Below are positions 54,940 through 64,000 of a stretch of DNA of 64,000 bases, one piece after another. The first letter of the stretch is position 1. Each line of letters begins with the position of its first letter. The notes beneath the pieces were generated by a model that searched no databases, was not told the origin of the DNA, and was given only the letters and a program-made list of their open reading frames with translations. The position numbers and the translations under genes are program-made. This DNA comes from Acanthamoeba lenticulata (taxonomy: Eukaryota; Discosea; Longamoebia; Acanthamoebidae), in NCBI GenBank assembly GCA_002179805.1, contig NAVB01000069.1:90652-154651 (forward strand). Direction: 5' to 3'.

Positions 54940-55211
54940 ACGACTGTGCTCCCTCTTCTTCCCTCTACACATGCAATAGTAAAAGCCATGAAGCCTCCAC
55001 ATGTATTAGCTCTATTATGTAACACCAAGATTGCACAATGCACACCTTGTGGGAGGCCCGTTGAACAATGTAAAAGTGCCAGTAAGCGTTCGGTGAAGCG
55101 GAGCACCGTTCTCCACCACCAATTCCTTAAGCCGGAATTAAAGCCAGTGCTAACTTCCGGCAATCGCAGAACTTAGTTTGTTGCTACCGGCGTCCACCTC
55201 CACTCACTGCG
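54940..55211. other. Intergenic region
   Basis: 272 bp between two plus-strand genes. AT-richer first half; no gene or clear signal seen. Confidence 0.5.
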
Positions 55212-58200
55212 ATGGACTCAGAAGACTTTGCCAATCAATGGTCCCACCTCCTGGCACACGAGGCGGAAGGAGAGGAAGAGAAGGAGGAAATGGACGACTT
55301 TGCCAAAGAATGGTCCCACCTCCTGGGACACGAGGAGGAAGAGGAGTCCGAGTGGGAGGGGGAGACACCTCTCCGCTCCACCTACTTCCCGCCTCTGGTC
55401 GTCGACGGCAACGTCGAGCCCCTTCCGGCCGAGCTCGTTGCCGCAGTGAGCGGCGTACCCTCGGCTTCGGCGGCCGACGTGCTCAAGCAGGCCTCACCAG
55501 CGTCGTCGTCTGAGGTGCGCAACGCGTTGTGTCGTGTGATGGAAGAGAGCGTGCTCGCACGCTGGCGCTCGTTCCCCACCACAGGGATCTCGACTGCGGA
55601 GCCACCGAGCGGGAACTACGGCCAAAGGAGGCGTCGATGGCGCGAGCAGGTCCTATCTCACTTCATCAGCGCGCCCCCTTTCACGCCCACTGCACGAGCA
55701 CGAGGAGCAGGAGAGTTGGGAGAGACGACGACGGATGGTGGTGGACTGACGCGAGCGAGCAAGGCGTGGCGCGAAGGCGTGGCACGTCTCCGCTGGTGGG
55801 TGCTCGTCGCCGATGGCCCACACTCGTGTTTGTCGTTCCTCGACGATGGTGACGACGACAACGAGGAGGACGACGCGAAGGAGAAGGAGAAGGAGACGCT
55901 GGGCCGAGTGCTGCGCCAAGCGCTGCATCAGGAGAGCCTAGAGGCAGAGAATCGGTGGGTGAGGGTGTGGTTCGGTGGCAAGTGGGCTCTTCCTCGGCTG
56001 TGGGCTCGCATGAGCTGTGCCGTGCGCTCGCGCAGCGCCGACGTCGACCTGGCGAGCACGCTGCTCGAAACTCTGCGGTGGCTGCTGTCGGCCTGGCTCC
56101 ATTACCACAAGGACTTTGATGACAACGCGGTGATCGATCCCGACGACGGCGTGCACGCTCTCCGGTCTGCCGATCTAATCGAGGTTCTGGTGCGCGACGT
56201 CCTCAAGAGCACCACGCCCATCGCGATCGTCTGTACCAGCTCCTCCTCCTCCTCCTCTCATGAGCTACTCGCACCAGTGTCACGTCTGCTTGCCTGATCG
56301 ACGCGCGTGTATGTGGCGTGTGCTCCCACTCAACCTTCTAGCCAAGGCGCTGAACATTGCCCGCTATCGCTACAGACCAAATGAACTGCCGGAGGAAGTC
56401 TTGAAGGTCCTCCTCTCTCCTCCCCACATGACGTGAATGTCGCGTGCGTGCGTATCCCTTTGCCAAACTCACGTCCCAAATGTGCAGGTTCTGCCAGAGC
56501 TGATCAATGATGAGAACTTGGAGGAGTTCTTACACATGGACGCCCTGCCGAGATCGTTTCTCGAGCACCTAGAGCGTGATCGACGAGAGGTAAAAGTCCT
56601 ACTCTGTTCAATCTCGCAGGGCTCCGCATGACAACCTAGAATTGTCTGTCTGATGGCTCACCACCTCCATCGTGAGCTCACTCACTCACACTCACTCTCT
56701 CGCTCTCTCTCTCTCTCTCTTTTTCTTGCAGAAGCGTCTGGCGATCGTAAGAGACCCACAAGCTGATCCGGAGGCCCGGCTAGAAGTCCTTGAGGACCTG
56801 TACGGGGTCCACTTGCTCCAAGACGAACGACTGCGGGAGGCCGTCTTCGCTGCGGTCGACCTACAGCGGGTACCACCAAGCGGGCGCAGCAGCTGCAGGT
56901 GCAGCATGTGAGGCCAGAGCCATGCCAAGCAAGCAAGATGTTGACGGCCAAATGTGCGTTGTCTCTCTTCTCAAGCAGGACATGACTTCCACCACCGACA
57001 GCAACAACCCGGTCAAGCGGAGCGCGTACGCGTTGGCGATCGGAGCCACCCGGCTGGTGCGTAGCTGGGCCGAGTGTGTTTCTGACAGCTTGGCAGATGA
57101 CGCTTCTTCCGGGTATGTATGCTTGCATGCGCTGTGCACTCCCCTGCTGATTGTTAGACCTCTTCTATCCACTTCTCTCTCTACAACACTTGACATCCAT
57201 GCTCAGAGTGGAGGCACTGAGACTGAGAGCACACGTTATGAACTGCTTCTGGCCGATCCCACCGACCTCCCTGCGGTCTCTCTGTGTCAACACCTTGGCC
57301 GACATACTTCACACCGCGTCGTCGTCGTCACACAACGCCACGCTCGTTGAGGCGATTGCTGCTCTGCCGGAGGAGCTGCGCGACGCCATCCAACTTGAGT
57401 CTCAAGAGAAGTTCACCAACGGTACTGCGGTGTGTGCCAATCATGCACGCACGCAACTGAATGGTGCTGGTTGTGGGCGGCGGTGGTCTAGATGAGAGCG
57501 AGCTGGTGCGGGGGAGCAGGGAATGCTTCCAACAGCTCGGCGTGTTCGTCAGCGGAGATCAGATGGTGAGCGTGGTTGGGCCGCTCCTGGCACAAGCCAC
57601 TCAGATGCACTGTTGGCAAGCTCGGTACGGATGCCGGAACAGACGTCTATCAGTGGCTGTGCCTCATGCTGAGCATCAGCTGTGTGCTAACGTCAATTCT
57701 TTGATGAACGCAACGCAACGCACAGGGAGGGAGCGCTGTGGCTCTTGCGCACCGTCGCTGAGTGCTGGCCACAGGAGATGGGCGACCTCCTGCAAGACCC
57801 GACGCTTCGCAGGAATGTGCTCGCTCTGGCCTCTGGTCTCCTCCGCGCTGGCACCGAACCCACCAGCCAGCAGGTACGCACATGCGTGCTCCAGGGTTGG
57901 GTGTAGTGCTGGCAACGCTGATGGGGAATCGGTGGTGGTGTGGTGTCACAACCAGGCAAAGGAGAGGAGAGAGTCGGGGTTGTTGGCCCTGTGGCACCTC
58001 TTGCCGTGGCTAGGTGACCAGCAGCTACCGCTGGCTGCTGCTGGTGCCGCTGAGACAGTGTCCTCGACGCAGCCAGATTTGCTCGAGGCAGTCGTTGCGT
58101 GTCTGTTCCGTTTGAACATGGTCCCATCACCCATTGAGTATGACGAGGATACTGAACGAGAGCTGTCACTCCAAGAAGCTGAACGCCACAGGGCCACAAC

Positions 58201-59677
58201 TCAAGCCGTCGCTTTGCAACTCCTCCGCCTATGCAATGCCACGCTGGCCTCACTTCCCCTGGTCACCTCTCCAGTACGCCGCGACCTCCACACCATCAGC
58301 TCGCGTGTGCTTGTCGCCGCAACTCCTAAGTCGATTGTTGATAACCAGGACGCGGAGGAGGAGAACGATGCGATTATCAGAGTGATGAAGGCGTGGGTCG
58401 GTTGGGTTCCGGCCAGCACCCATTCTGAGCTACTGCACGAATCATTGGGCCTCTTCGTCGAGACGGCGCGACGTGGACACCTCACAGCCATCGCGCCAGT
58501 GCGGGCGCTGTGTCAATTCATTGTTGTCTGTACGATCGGAAGAGCTCAACCATGTCCAACCGACATGACGTCCTCTGGCTGACGCGAGTGCTGTGTGTGG
58601 TGTGTATGTGTTCTGTGTTGCTCTCAGCGGCCACGCCAGACACGTGGAAAGGCGTCGACGAATCCATCTTCGTCTGCGCCGCGGACCTGTGGCCTCGTAT
58701 CATAATCAGCCAATCCTACGCCCGGTTCAACGAAGACGATCTGGTCGCAGAGATGCTAAGGCTGTTGAGCTGGGGAATCGAGCACGGCTTGGTGGAGCGA
58801 AGGCCAGACAAGATGAACGTCCTGAGGGGCCAGTGGCTCGTCCACTTGTCTCGCACGCTGGAGAAGCAGGCGCATGGAGAGCTCGTGGCCGTCCTGCTTG
58901 GCCAACTGCTCGGAAAGAGGCCGATGGACAGAGACCACCACCCATGGACCCGTGGGTGTGAGGAAGCGCTGCCGCAGCTCATGGAAGCCCTGTTGAGCTA
59001 TGTGGCAGCCTGCAAGCCAAGCCACGGTTTAGGCTTCGAGTGGGCGTATCGGCTCTGTTGTTTGGGTACGTCACATTCAATGAAGCTTCATTGCCTCACC
59101 GGAGCTAAAGAGAGTCTGGTGGGGCTGTTCGATGGATGATGGTGCATCAGATGCACTCGCCGTCCCGTTCGGGAGGGCGCTTGAGCCGTGGATGGCACGA
59201 CTCGCAGCTCTTCTCGCCGTGACCGCACCGCCCGAGCACATGGAGTCCATCGGGCTCCAGCTGCTGTCGCGCTTCGTTGCCGCAGGTTGCTGCAACATGG
59301 CGGAGGGGCCGGGTGTGGTGAACCCACGCCACATAGTGAACCTGCTGATCAACTGCCGTCGATGGGAGAACGAAGCGCTGCAGAATCACGACCATCCCGT
59401 GCTCCGTATTGCTCCATCCCTGAAGGGATTGGCGCAGCTGGTCGTTGCCCTGTTCGACGTGCCTCGGGATGCATCGAGACCTAGAGCTGCCGATGGACAC
59501 TGCGCGCTGGTCGAGGCGCAGATCGTGAAGGACCACTTCACCAGGTACCTGGTAAGGAGGAGGAACAACAATGGTGAAGCTGATGACAACATCAGTGATG
59601 ATGATGTCGAAGAAGTGGTGCAGCGTGCACGTGTTGCCCTGGACTGCTTCATGGACACCAAGCATGTTGACTTTTAA
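55212..59677 (+). CDS. Large helical-repeat protein, function unknown
   Basis: The ATG at 55212 opens a first exon of about 360 residues, followed by more than eight smaller exons to the stop at 59677. I do not recognise the family. Visible features: an N-terminal duplicated motif (DFANQWSHLLAHE and DFAKEWSHLLGHE, about 23 residues apart); an acidic linker; then long amphipathic helices with Leu/Ala/Trp periodicity throughout (for example LEVLEDLYGVHLLQDERLRE, SLRSLCVNTLADILHTA, LVAEMLRLLSWGIEHGL), as in HEAT/ARM solenoids. The first exon has an apparent stop (LAPVSRLLA then TGA) that a short intron to AKALNIARYRY removes. The C-terminal end is acidic (DDNISDDDVEEVVQRAR). No enzyme motif or membrane helix is seen, so a scaffold role is likely. 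Confidence 0.7.
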
Positions 59678-60164
59678 AAAAAAATAAACGCTTGAGTCTT
59701 CTTTTTCTTCAGGGGGTTTATTGGTGGGTGATCAAGTGATGAGGGGTGTGATTACAAAGTATTGACAAAACGTGGTGTTGCTAAATAAACAACAGAGGGT
59801 AGAAGGGAGAGAAGAGAGAGAGAAGAGAGAATAAGAGGTACAAAACACTCACACAAAACTTCTTACAAAGCACTGAAACGCGCACCACCCCACCGCCCGT
59901 CGCCGCCACCACCACCCGGCCTGGGCCGCCTGCCTGCCTGCCTGCTAGTAGTACACACTCGAACCACACGCTGATGATGGCGTGTGCGTCGGTGGGTGTT
60001 CCGTGAAAGCTTGTCTCGTCTTCCCGGGGAGAAGAGCCCGCGCTGATGTCGCGCGCGCTCTTTGGGCCTCTCGGTGCTGGTCCTCTAGTCTTCCTCCTCG
60101 CCGCTCCTGATCGTCCTCGCCGCTGCTTCCTCCTCGTCGTCCTTGTCCTTGTCTTCCGGTTAAA
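59678..60164. other. Convergent intergenic region, low complexity
   Basis: 487 bp between the 3' ends of two convergent genes. It begins with AAAAAAAATAAACG directly after the stop (AATAAA polyadenylation signal), then a purine-rich GAGAGAAGAGAG stretch (59797-59833), CCACCACC repeats and CTGCCTGCCTGC near 59930. No gene seen. Confidence 0.7.
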
Positions 60165-62012
60165 TTACTCATCGGCGCCGCGCTCCTCGCCCACAAAGTA
60201 GTGGAAGATGATGTCGAAGCCCTCCTTGTACACGCTGTAGCCGAAGCCCTTCATGAGGTACTGGTACTCGGCGTAGGCCGGGCCATCCGAGCCCAGCGCG
60301 CCCTCGAACGCGGCGAGGTCGTCCTTGTTGGCGCCCGTGACGTCGCACAGCGTGAGCACGTTGTCCGTCGTCGGGTTGGGCTGGAGTACGCCCAGGCGCA
60401 CGAAGCCCTCCGATGACGTCACGATCGAGAGGTTCAGCGGGGTGACGCTCGAGTTCTTGAGCACTTCGAGCGCGTCGTCGGGCATCTTGGGGAAGCCAAA
60501 GCACTCGAACGCGTCGAGCGCCTGCGCGAGCTGGTCCTGGAACGTCGCGCCTGTGGTGTGGACGAGTTGTCAGATGAATGGCCCGTTTCAAAAAATTAGC
60601 GAAAAGCGGAAATTAAAAAAAGCGCGATCCGAAGAAAAAAAGAGAGGAGAAGAGGAAGTGGCTTTGGGGGGAGGGGGAGGAGGACGAACCAGGCAGCTTG
60701 ACTCGGAGCTCGGTCTGGCGAGGAGGAGCGGCGCCCATGTCGCGGCCCACGCTGTAGACCTTGTCGATGCCGTGCTTGGTGCCCCACTCCTTGACCTTGA
60801 TGGAAGGCTCGCCGGCGTCGGCAGCCTCGAGGGCGAGGCTGAGAGGGATTTCGACGGGGAAGTACCAGCCGCCGTCCATGCCGCCCTTACCCGACATGTC
60901 GATCCACGAACCGATCTTGACCGGGTTGATGAGGGCGCCCACATCGTTGAGCCTGTCAATTTCGCTCTCCGGAGCACCCACATTCCAGAAGAAGTCGACC
61001 ATTCGTTGAATGAAAATGTTCTGGGGACCGGCCGTTCTCCACGTGAGCTTCTGCATGCTGGCCGATGTGAAGACGTGGAATTCGATCGCGGCATCCTTCG
61101 GAATGTCATCGCTCGAGGGGATGCTCTCCGACCAGATCTGCCAGAATTCCAGCACTTTGCTTTCGTCCTCTTGCAAGAACGGAATGCAGCCCTTGGCCAG
61201 AGAGAGCTGGGTGCGGGCCGAGACAGTGCCCGACTTGGCCGGCTTTGGCTTGTCGTCCTTCTTCGCCTCCTTCTTGTTCTCGCCGGCCGCCGCGTCGCTT
61301 TCCTTGGTGGCGTCCTTTTCAACAGCCTTCTCGCCATCCGCGTCCTTGGGCTTCGACTCTCCATTGGAGGCCTTGTCGCTCTTTTCGGCAGATTCGGGCG
61401 CAGGGGCGCCATCACGGTTCTGCTTCAGCAAGTTCTCGATGCTCGCAGAAATTGCCGCCATCCATTCTCGCTTGTTGGCTTCCGATTCGGCCGTGATCAC
61501 GAAAATTCGCTGTGAGGTCTGGATTTGGAACGCGTATTTCTTCTTCGTAAGAGTGGTCTCAGAGATCTTGGAGCTCTTCTCCAAGTCGATGGTGCCCTTC
61601 GGCGATTGGTCCTGCACGCCCACGATTTAATAAGTGTTTTTGGCCTTCTTCTTCTTGTTTGAAACGAAAAACGAAGAGGTTGGCACAAGACCAAAAAGAC
61701 TCACCTTGGGGGTCTTGAAGTAAAAAATGGAACCGTCCTTGAGGACACACCACCTCTTCTTCCACGTCTTGATGTTGCCACCCTGCTTCGTAAGGTAGCC
61801 ATCCTTGTCCGGGTTTGTGAGAGAGGAGACGGAAATGCCCTGCGTAAGATGAAGCGAGTGAGATGAGTGCAAAGAGAAATAATCTAATTCAACCTTAATT
61901 ATTTTGCATTCAATTCCAACTGTTCGTGCGCAACAGCTAACGCTGTAAGGCTTTCAATGTATACAACCAAACGCATATGCGAGGCCTATTAAAGCCGTAC
62001 CTTGAGAGACAT
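60165..62012 (-). CDS. PH-domain protein with unassigned C-terminal domain
   Basis: A tiny first exon (MSLK, ATG at 62012) splices to GISVSSLTNPDKDGYLTKQG. A PH domain follows: NIKTWKKRWCVLKDGSIFYF, then KGTIDLEKSSKISE, YAFQIQTSQRIFVITAES and the closing helix KREWMAAISASIENLL, including the invariant Trp. A Lys/Glu/Ala-rich linker (about 80 residues) joins it to a 250-residue region I cannot assign (IPFLQEDESKVLEFWQIW, WIDMSGKGGMDGGWYFPVE, FGYSVYKEGFDIIFHYFVGE). The PH basic strand suggests phosphoinositide membrane binding. The C-terminal part might be ligand-binding, but nothing in it is diagnostic. Confidence 0.82.
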
Positions 62013-62320
62013 GTTGTTTGTTTACCACGTGAAGCGCAACAAATCGAAGGCCTCCTTTTTCTCTCTTGGTGTGGTGGTGACTTACGTTTTTCCTTCTCGC
62101 TCGGCCTCAAACCAATCGCCAACAAAATGAAGTCCAGCCTCCCGGAAATTGTCTGATATTGTTCCCTCGAGTTTGCTGGCTAGCCATTGGTTGCTCCGAA
62201 ACTGCTGAGCGTTGGCCCTCTCGCCTCTAGTTTTTCCTGCCTCGCCCAAAGCCTTGACCCCGCCCAACAGCACAAAACCCAAAAAGAAGAACCAAGAAAG
62301 AGAACAAGAATGCCTGTGCG
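62013..62320. promoter_or_regulatory. Upstream region of PH gene
   Basis: 308 bp between the PH-domain gene start and the 3' end of the carrier-like gene, both on the minus strand. Contains TTCTTTTTGGG and GAAAGAGAAC-type runs but no clear element or gene. Confidence 0.45.
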
Positions 62321-63311
62321 CTAGTGCTGAAGGAAATTGTGGAGGCTGAGCCTCAACACCTCCCATGGAAGGAAGGTGCAGAGCTCAGCAAAGCAGCCGT
62401 CCCAGAAGCGGGCCACGCCGCGCTCGCGGTAAAGTCCGCGCACACATTCAATGATGCTTGCGTACTTGCCCGTCTGAAGGTTGACGCTGATCGTGCTGAG
62501 CGGATGGAGGGCAAGTCGCATTGCCTGGCGCATTATGCACAACCGCAGACGATCCGATGGTCCAAAGCTTACGAACAGCTCTGGCTTCGTTCGCACCAGG
62601 AACTCATCAGCCAGGAACGGAACTCCCATATAGACCACGAAGGGAAAGAGGCCTGCGTAGCAGTTCCCGAGTAGCTCAACGCCGTACTGAACTGCTGTTA
62701 CGGCTTGCTGCCAAGTAGAGGAAGCCTCAACCTCGGCGTCACTCTCTGGCAACGCACTGAAGTGAGGAGTCATCAACGGCGACAGGAGACGATGGAGGAA
62801 CAAGAAATCTTGTGGAGCCTACCTTGCTTGTGTGGTACGAGGTGGTCAAAGACGAGGTCTGGGTAGTTGGTGTCTGGATCAGCGATGACCATGCGCGTTT
62901 GTACTGTCATCAGCGGGTAGGAGAGCAGCACGCCAGCGCTCTGCGTGGCGAAGTGGCGCAACCAAAGTGGGTACGACGCGAGGGCAGGCAGCACTTCGGA
63001 ACGGAAAACCCCCTACAACACGCGCAAAGGAGTAAGCGCATCTGCCACACACGAACTGGTTGGATCCTGGTCGGGGTTGGTACCACGCCGGCAGAGAAGA
63101 CGAGATGGCGCAAAAGATATGCAACATTTCCTCTCATCCAACCTGTTGGGCACTCCTTGCACAAACGTCGTGTTTGCTCTGCCAGAGAACGTTGGCCATC
63201 TGCTTGCTGTCGCAGGCGCACCACGTTGAAACCGTTGCGCAGAATCTGCGTAACAGATGTGATCACAAAGCTTCGGACAATGCCGGAGAAGTAGCTCGTC
63301 TGGCTCGCCAT
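62321..63311 (-). CDS. Degenerate mitochondrial-carrier-like protein (MTCH-like)
   Basis: About 300 residues from the ATG at 63311 (MASQTSYFSG), in three exons, with three carrier-like repeats. Repeat 1 is GIVRSFVITSVTQILRNGFN; repeat 2 is YPLWLRHFATQSAGVLLSYP followed by LMTVQTRMVIAD; repeat 3 is MRLALHPLSTISVNLQTGKY then CVRGLYRERGVARFWDGCFA. The canonical Px[DE]xx[KR] signatures are eroded to YPLMTVQ and HPLSTIS, which is what is seen in MTCH1/MTCH2 and not in ordinary solute carriers. MTCH2 is an outer-membrane insertase and scaffold; whether this amoeba protein is orthologous cannot be decided by eye. Confidence 0.62.
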
Positions 63312-63463
63312 CTTGTGCTGTCGTTTCACGTTCTGATTCGCAGCTCTGCTCGACCGGCAGAGCCCTTTTTTTTTGTCTTTTTTTTGTTGTTTTTTGTTTT
63401 TTGGCTTTTTTGGTCAGGCAGCCGGACTCTTCTTTTACAAGAATACAGTACTTATCTATTCCG
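63312..63463. other. Poly-T rich gap
   Basis: On the plus strand a run of about 45 bases, nearly all T with single G/C breaks (63367-63412), lies between the carrier-like gene start and the 3' end of the DHHC-like gene. On the transcribed strand this is an A-rich tract. No gene seen. Confidence 0.7.
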
Positions 63464-64000
63464 CTAGGAGAAGGCCTGACAAGGCGCCGTGCAAAGGTCG
63501 CCCATGCCTCCACATCGCTTCTCGCTTCGCCTTTTTCGCCACTCGCTGATGAGTGCCTCGTCGACCTCGGCCTCACCCACCAACGGGTTGTAGTTGTCGC
63601 CGGTGAGTTTCTCTGGCGGGATGTAGTAGGGCACACAGACCAGAACGACATACTGGCCAAGTAGCTCGCGCAAGTTGAACAAGAGGCCACGATTGAATCG
63701 GCAACTAGCAGCCTTTTGTTTAAGGTGAAGACTGCATGAGACGAAGCGTCATGTGGGCAAAGGACAGCCTGGGAGGAGAGCATACCATTCCCTTGCAGCA
63801 GTTGTACTCGATATGCGTCATGTTGTGCGACACCAGGTACAGGTGAAACACCACCATGCCGGTAAGTGAAAAGAGCTGCGCGATGGCACAGATGTTGCTG
63901 ATCCCAAAAATGACTACGTAGATGACCTCTTTCACAAAATCGTGGTCGTCTGTCGAGCCATCATGTAAGTCCGGTTTCGAGACGGCAGATGGGATTTGGG
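63464..64000 (-). CDS. DHHC-type protein acyltransferase, C-terminal part (truncated by window edge)
   Basis: The minus-strand frame is open from the right edge. It encodes a membrane helix pair ending GISNICAIAQLFSLTGMVVF and HLYLVSHNMTHIEYN, which matches the fourth helix and the TTxE motif (here THIE) that follow the DHHC cysteine-rich domain in palmitoyltransferases. An intron then leads to a cytoplasmic tail (FNLRELLGQYVVLV, IPPEKLTGDNYNP) and a stop at 63464-63466. The DHHC-CRD itself would lie beyond the window, so the call depends on the TTxE-like region alone. Confidence 0.6.

Noticed and set aside
56270..56300. Stop at 56297 as the true end of the 55212 gene
   Set aside because: The downstream open stretch (AKALNIARYRYRPNELPEE) continues with the same helical character, and a short intron restores the frame. 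RNA data would settle it.

Overview
The window reads as nuclear DNA of a free-living amoebozoan, most likely Acanthamoeba (A. castellanii or a close relative). The grounds are GC-rich coding sequence, very many short (about 50-130 bp) GT-AG introns, gaps between genes of only tens to a few hundred bases, genes packed on both strands, and families typical of that genus: a TKL receptor-like kinase, a PDR-type ABCG pump, F-box/LRR, TBC/TLDc and PB1 proteins. There is no operon logic. Neighbours are mostly unrelated housekeeping and signalling genes, and gene models below are splice-aware reconstructions read by eye.

Layout. 0-3.6 kb: 5' part of a DUF3605-like gene (-), tRNA-Asn (-), a 43-bp minisatellite, a lower-GC DDE-transposase relic (-) bounded by a perfect 17-bp-stem palindrome, AT-rich sequence and tRNA-Phe (+). 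3.8-10.6 kb: a very intron-rich FtsX/MacB-type permease (+). 11-16 kb: a LOV-SAM-PB1 protein (+), a dual-specificity phosphatase (-) and a CUE-PB1 protein with LIR-like motifs (+). 16.1-21.3 kb: a SPIDR-like DNA-repair scaffold (+). 21.5-24 kb: a GT61 glycosyltransferase (+). 24.1-27.2 kb: RtcA (+) convergent with a C-CAP-domain protein (-). 27.3-27.7 kb: two identical tRNA-His genes in inverted orientation. 27.7-29.6 kb: an SDR oxidoreductase (+) convergent with MED11 (-). 29.7-34 kb: a BSD-TBC-TLDc fusion (-) that shares a 56-bp start-to-start gap with a PhyH dioxygenase (+). 35-38 kb: a secreted DsbA-like protein (-) and an F-box/LRR protein (-). 38.3-39.7 kb: a ceramidase-like membrane protein (+). 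39.9-42.8 kb: a receptor-like TKL kinase (+). 42.8-47.9 kb: a full-size PDR ABC transporter (-). 48.4-50.3 kb: DENND11/LCHN (-). 50.5-51.7 kb: an RRM protein (+). 51.9-54.9 kb: a protein with six LD-like motifs, a Pro/Gln-rich repeat and a CAP/SCP-like domain (+). 55.2-59.7 kb: a large helical protein of unknown function (+). 60.2-62 kb: a PH-domain protein (-). 62.3-63.3 kb: a degenerate mitochondrial-carrier-like protein (-). 63.5-64 kb: the 3' end of a probable DHHC acyltransferase gene (-).

Functional threads. Membrane traffic and lipids recur (TBC/TLDc, DENND11, PDR ABCG, ceramidase-like, PH, DHHC). Two PB1 proteins flank a phosphatase within 5 kb: one carries an intact photochemical LOV core, the other has the parts list of a selective-autophagy receptor in reversed order. 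These two, the LD-motif/CAP protein and the BSD-TBC-TLDc fusion are the most unusual content.
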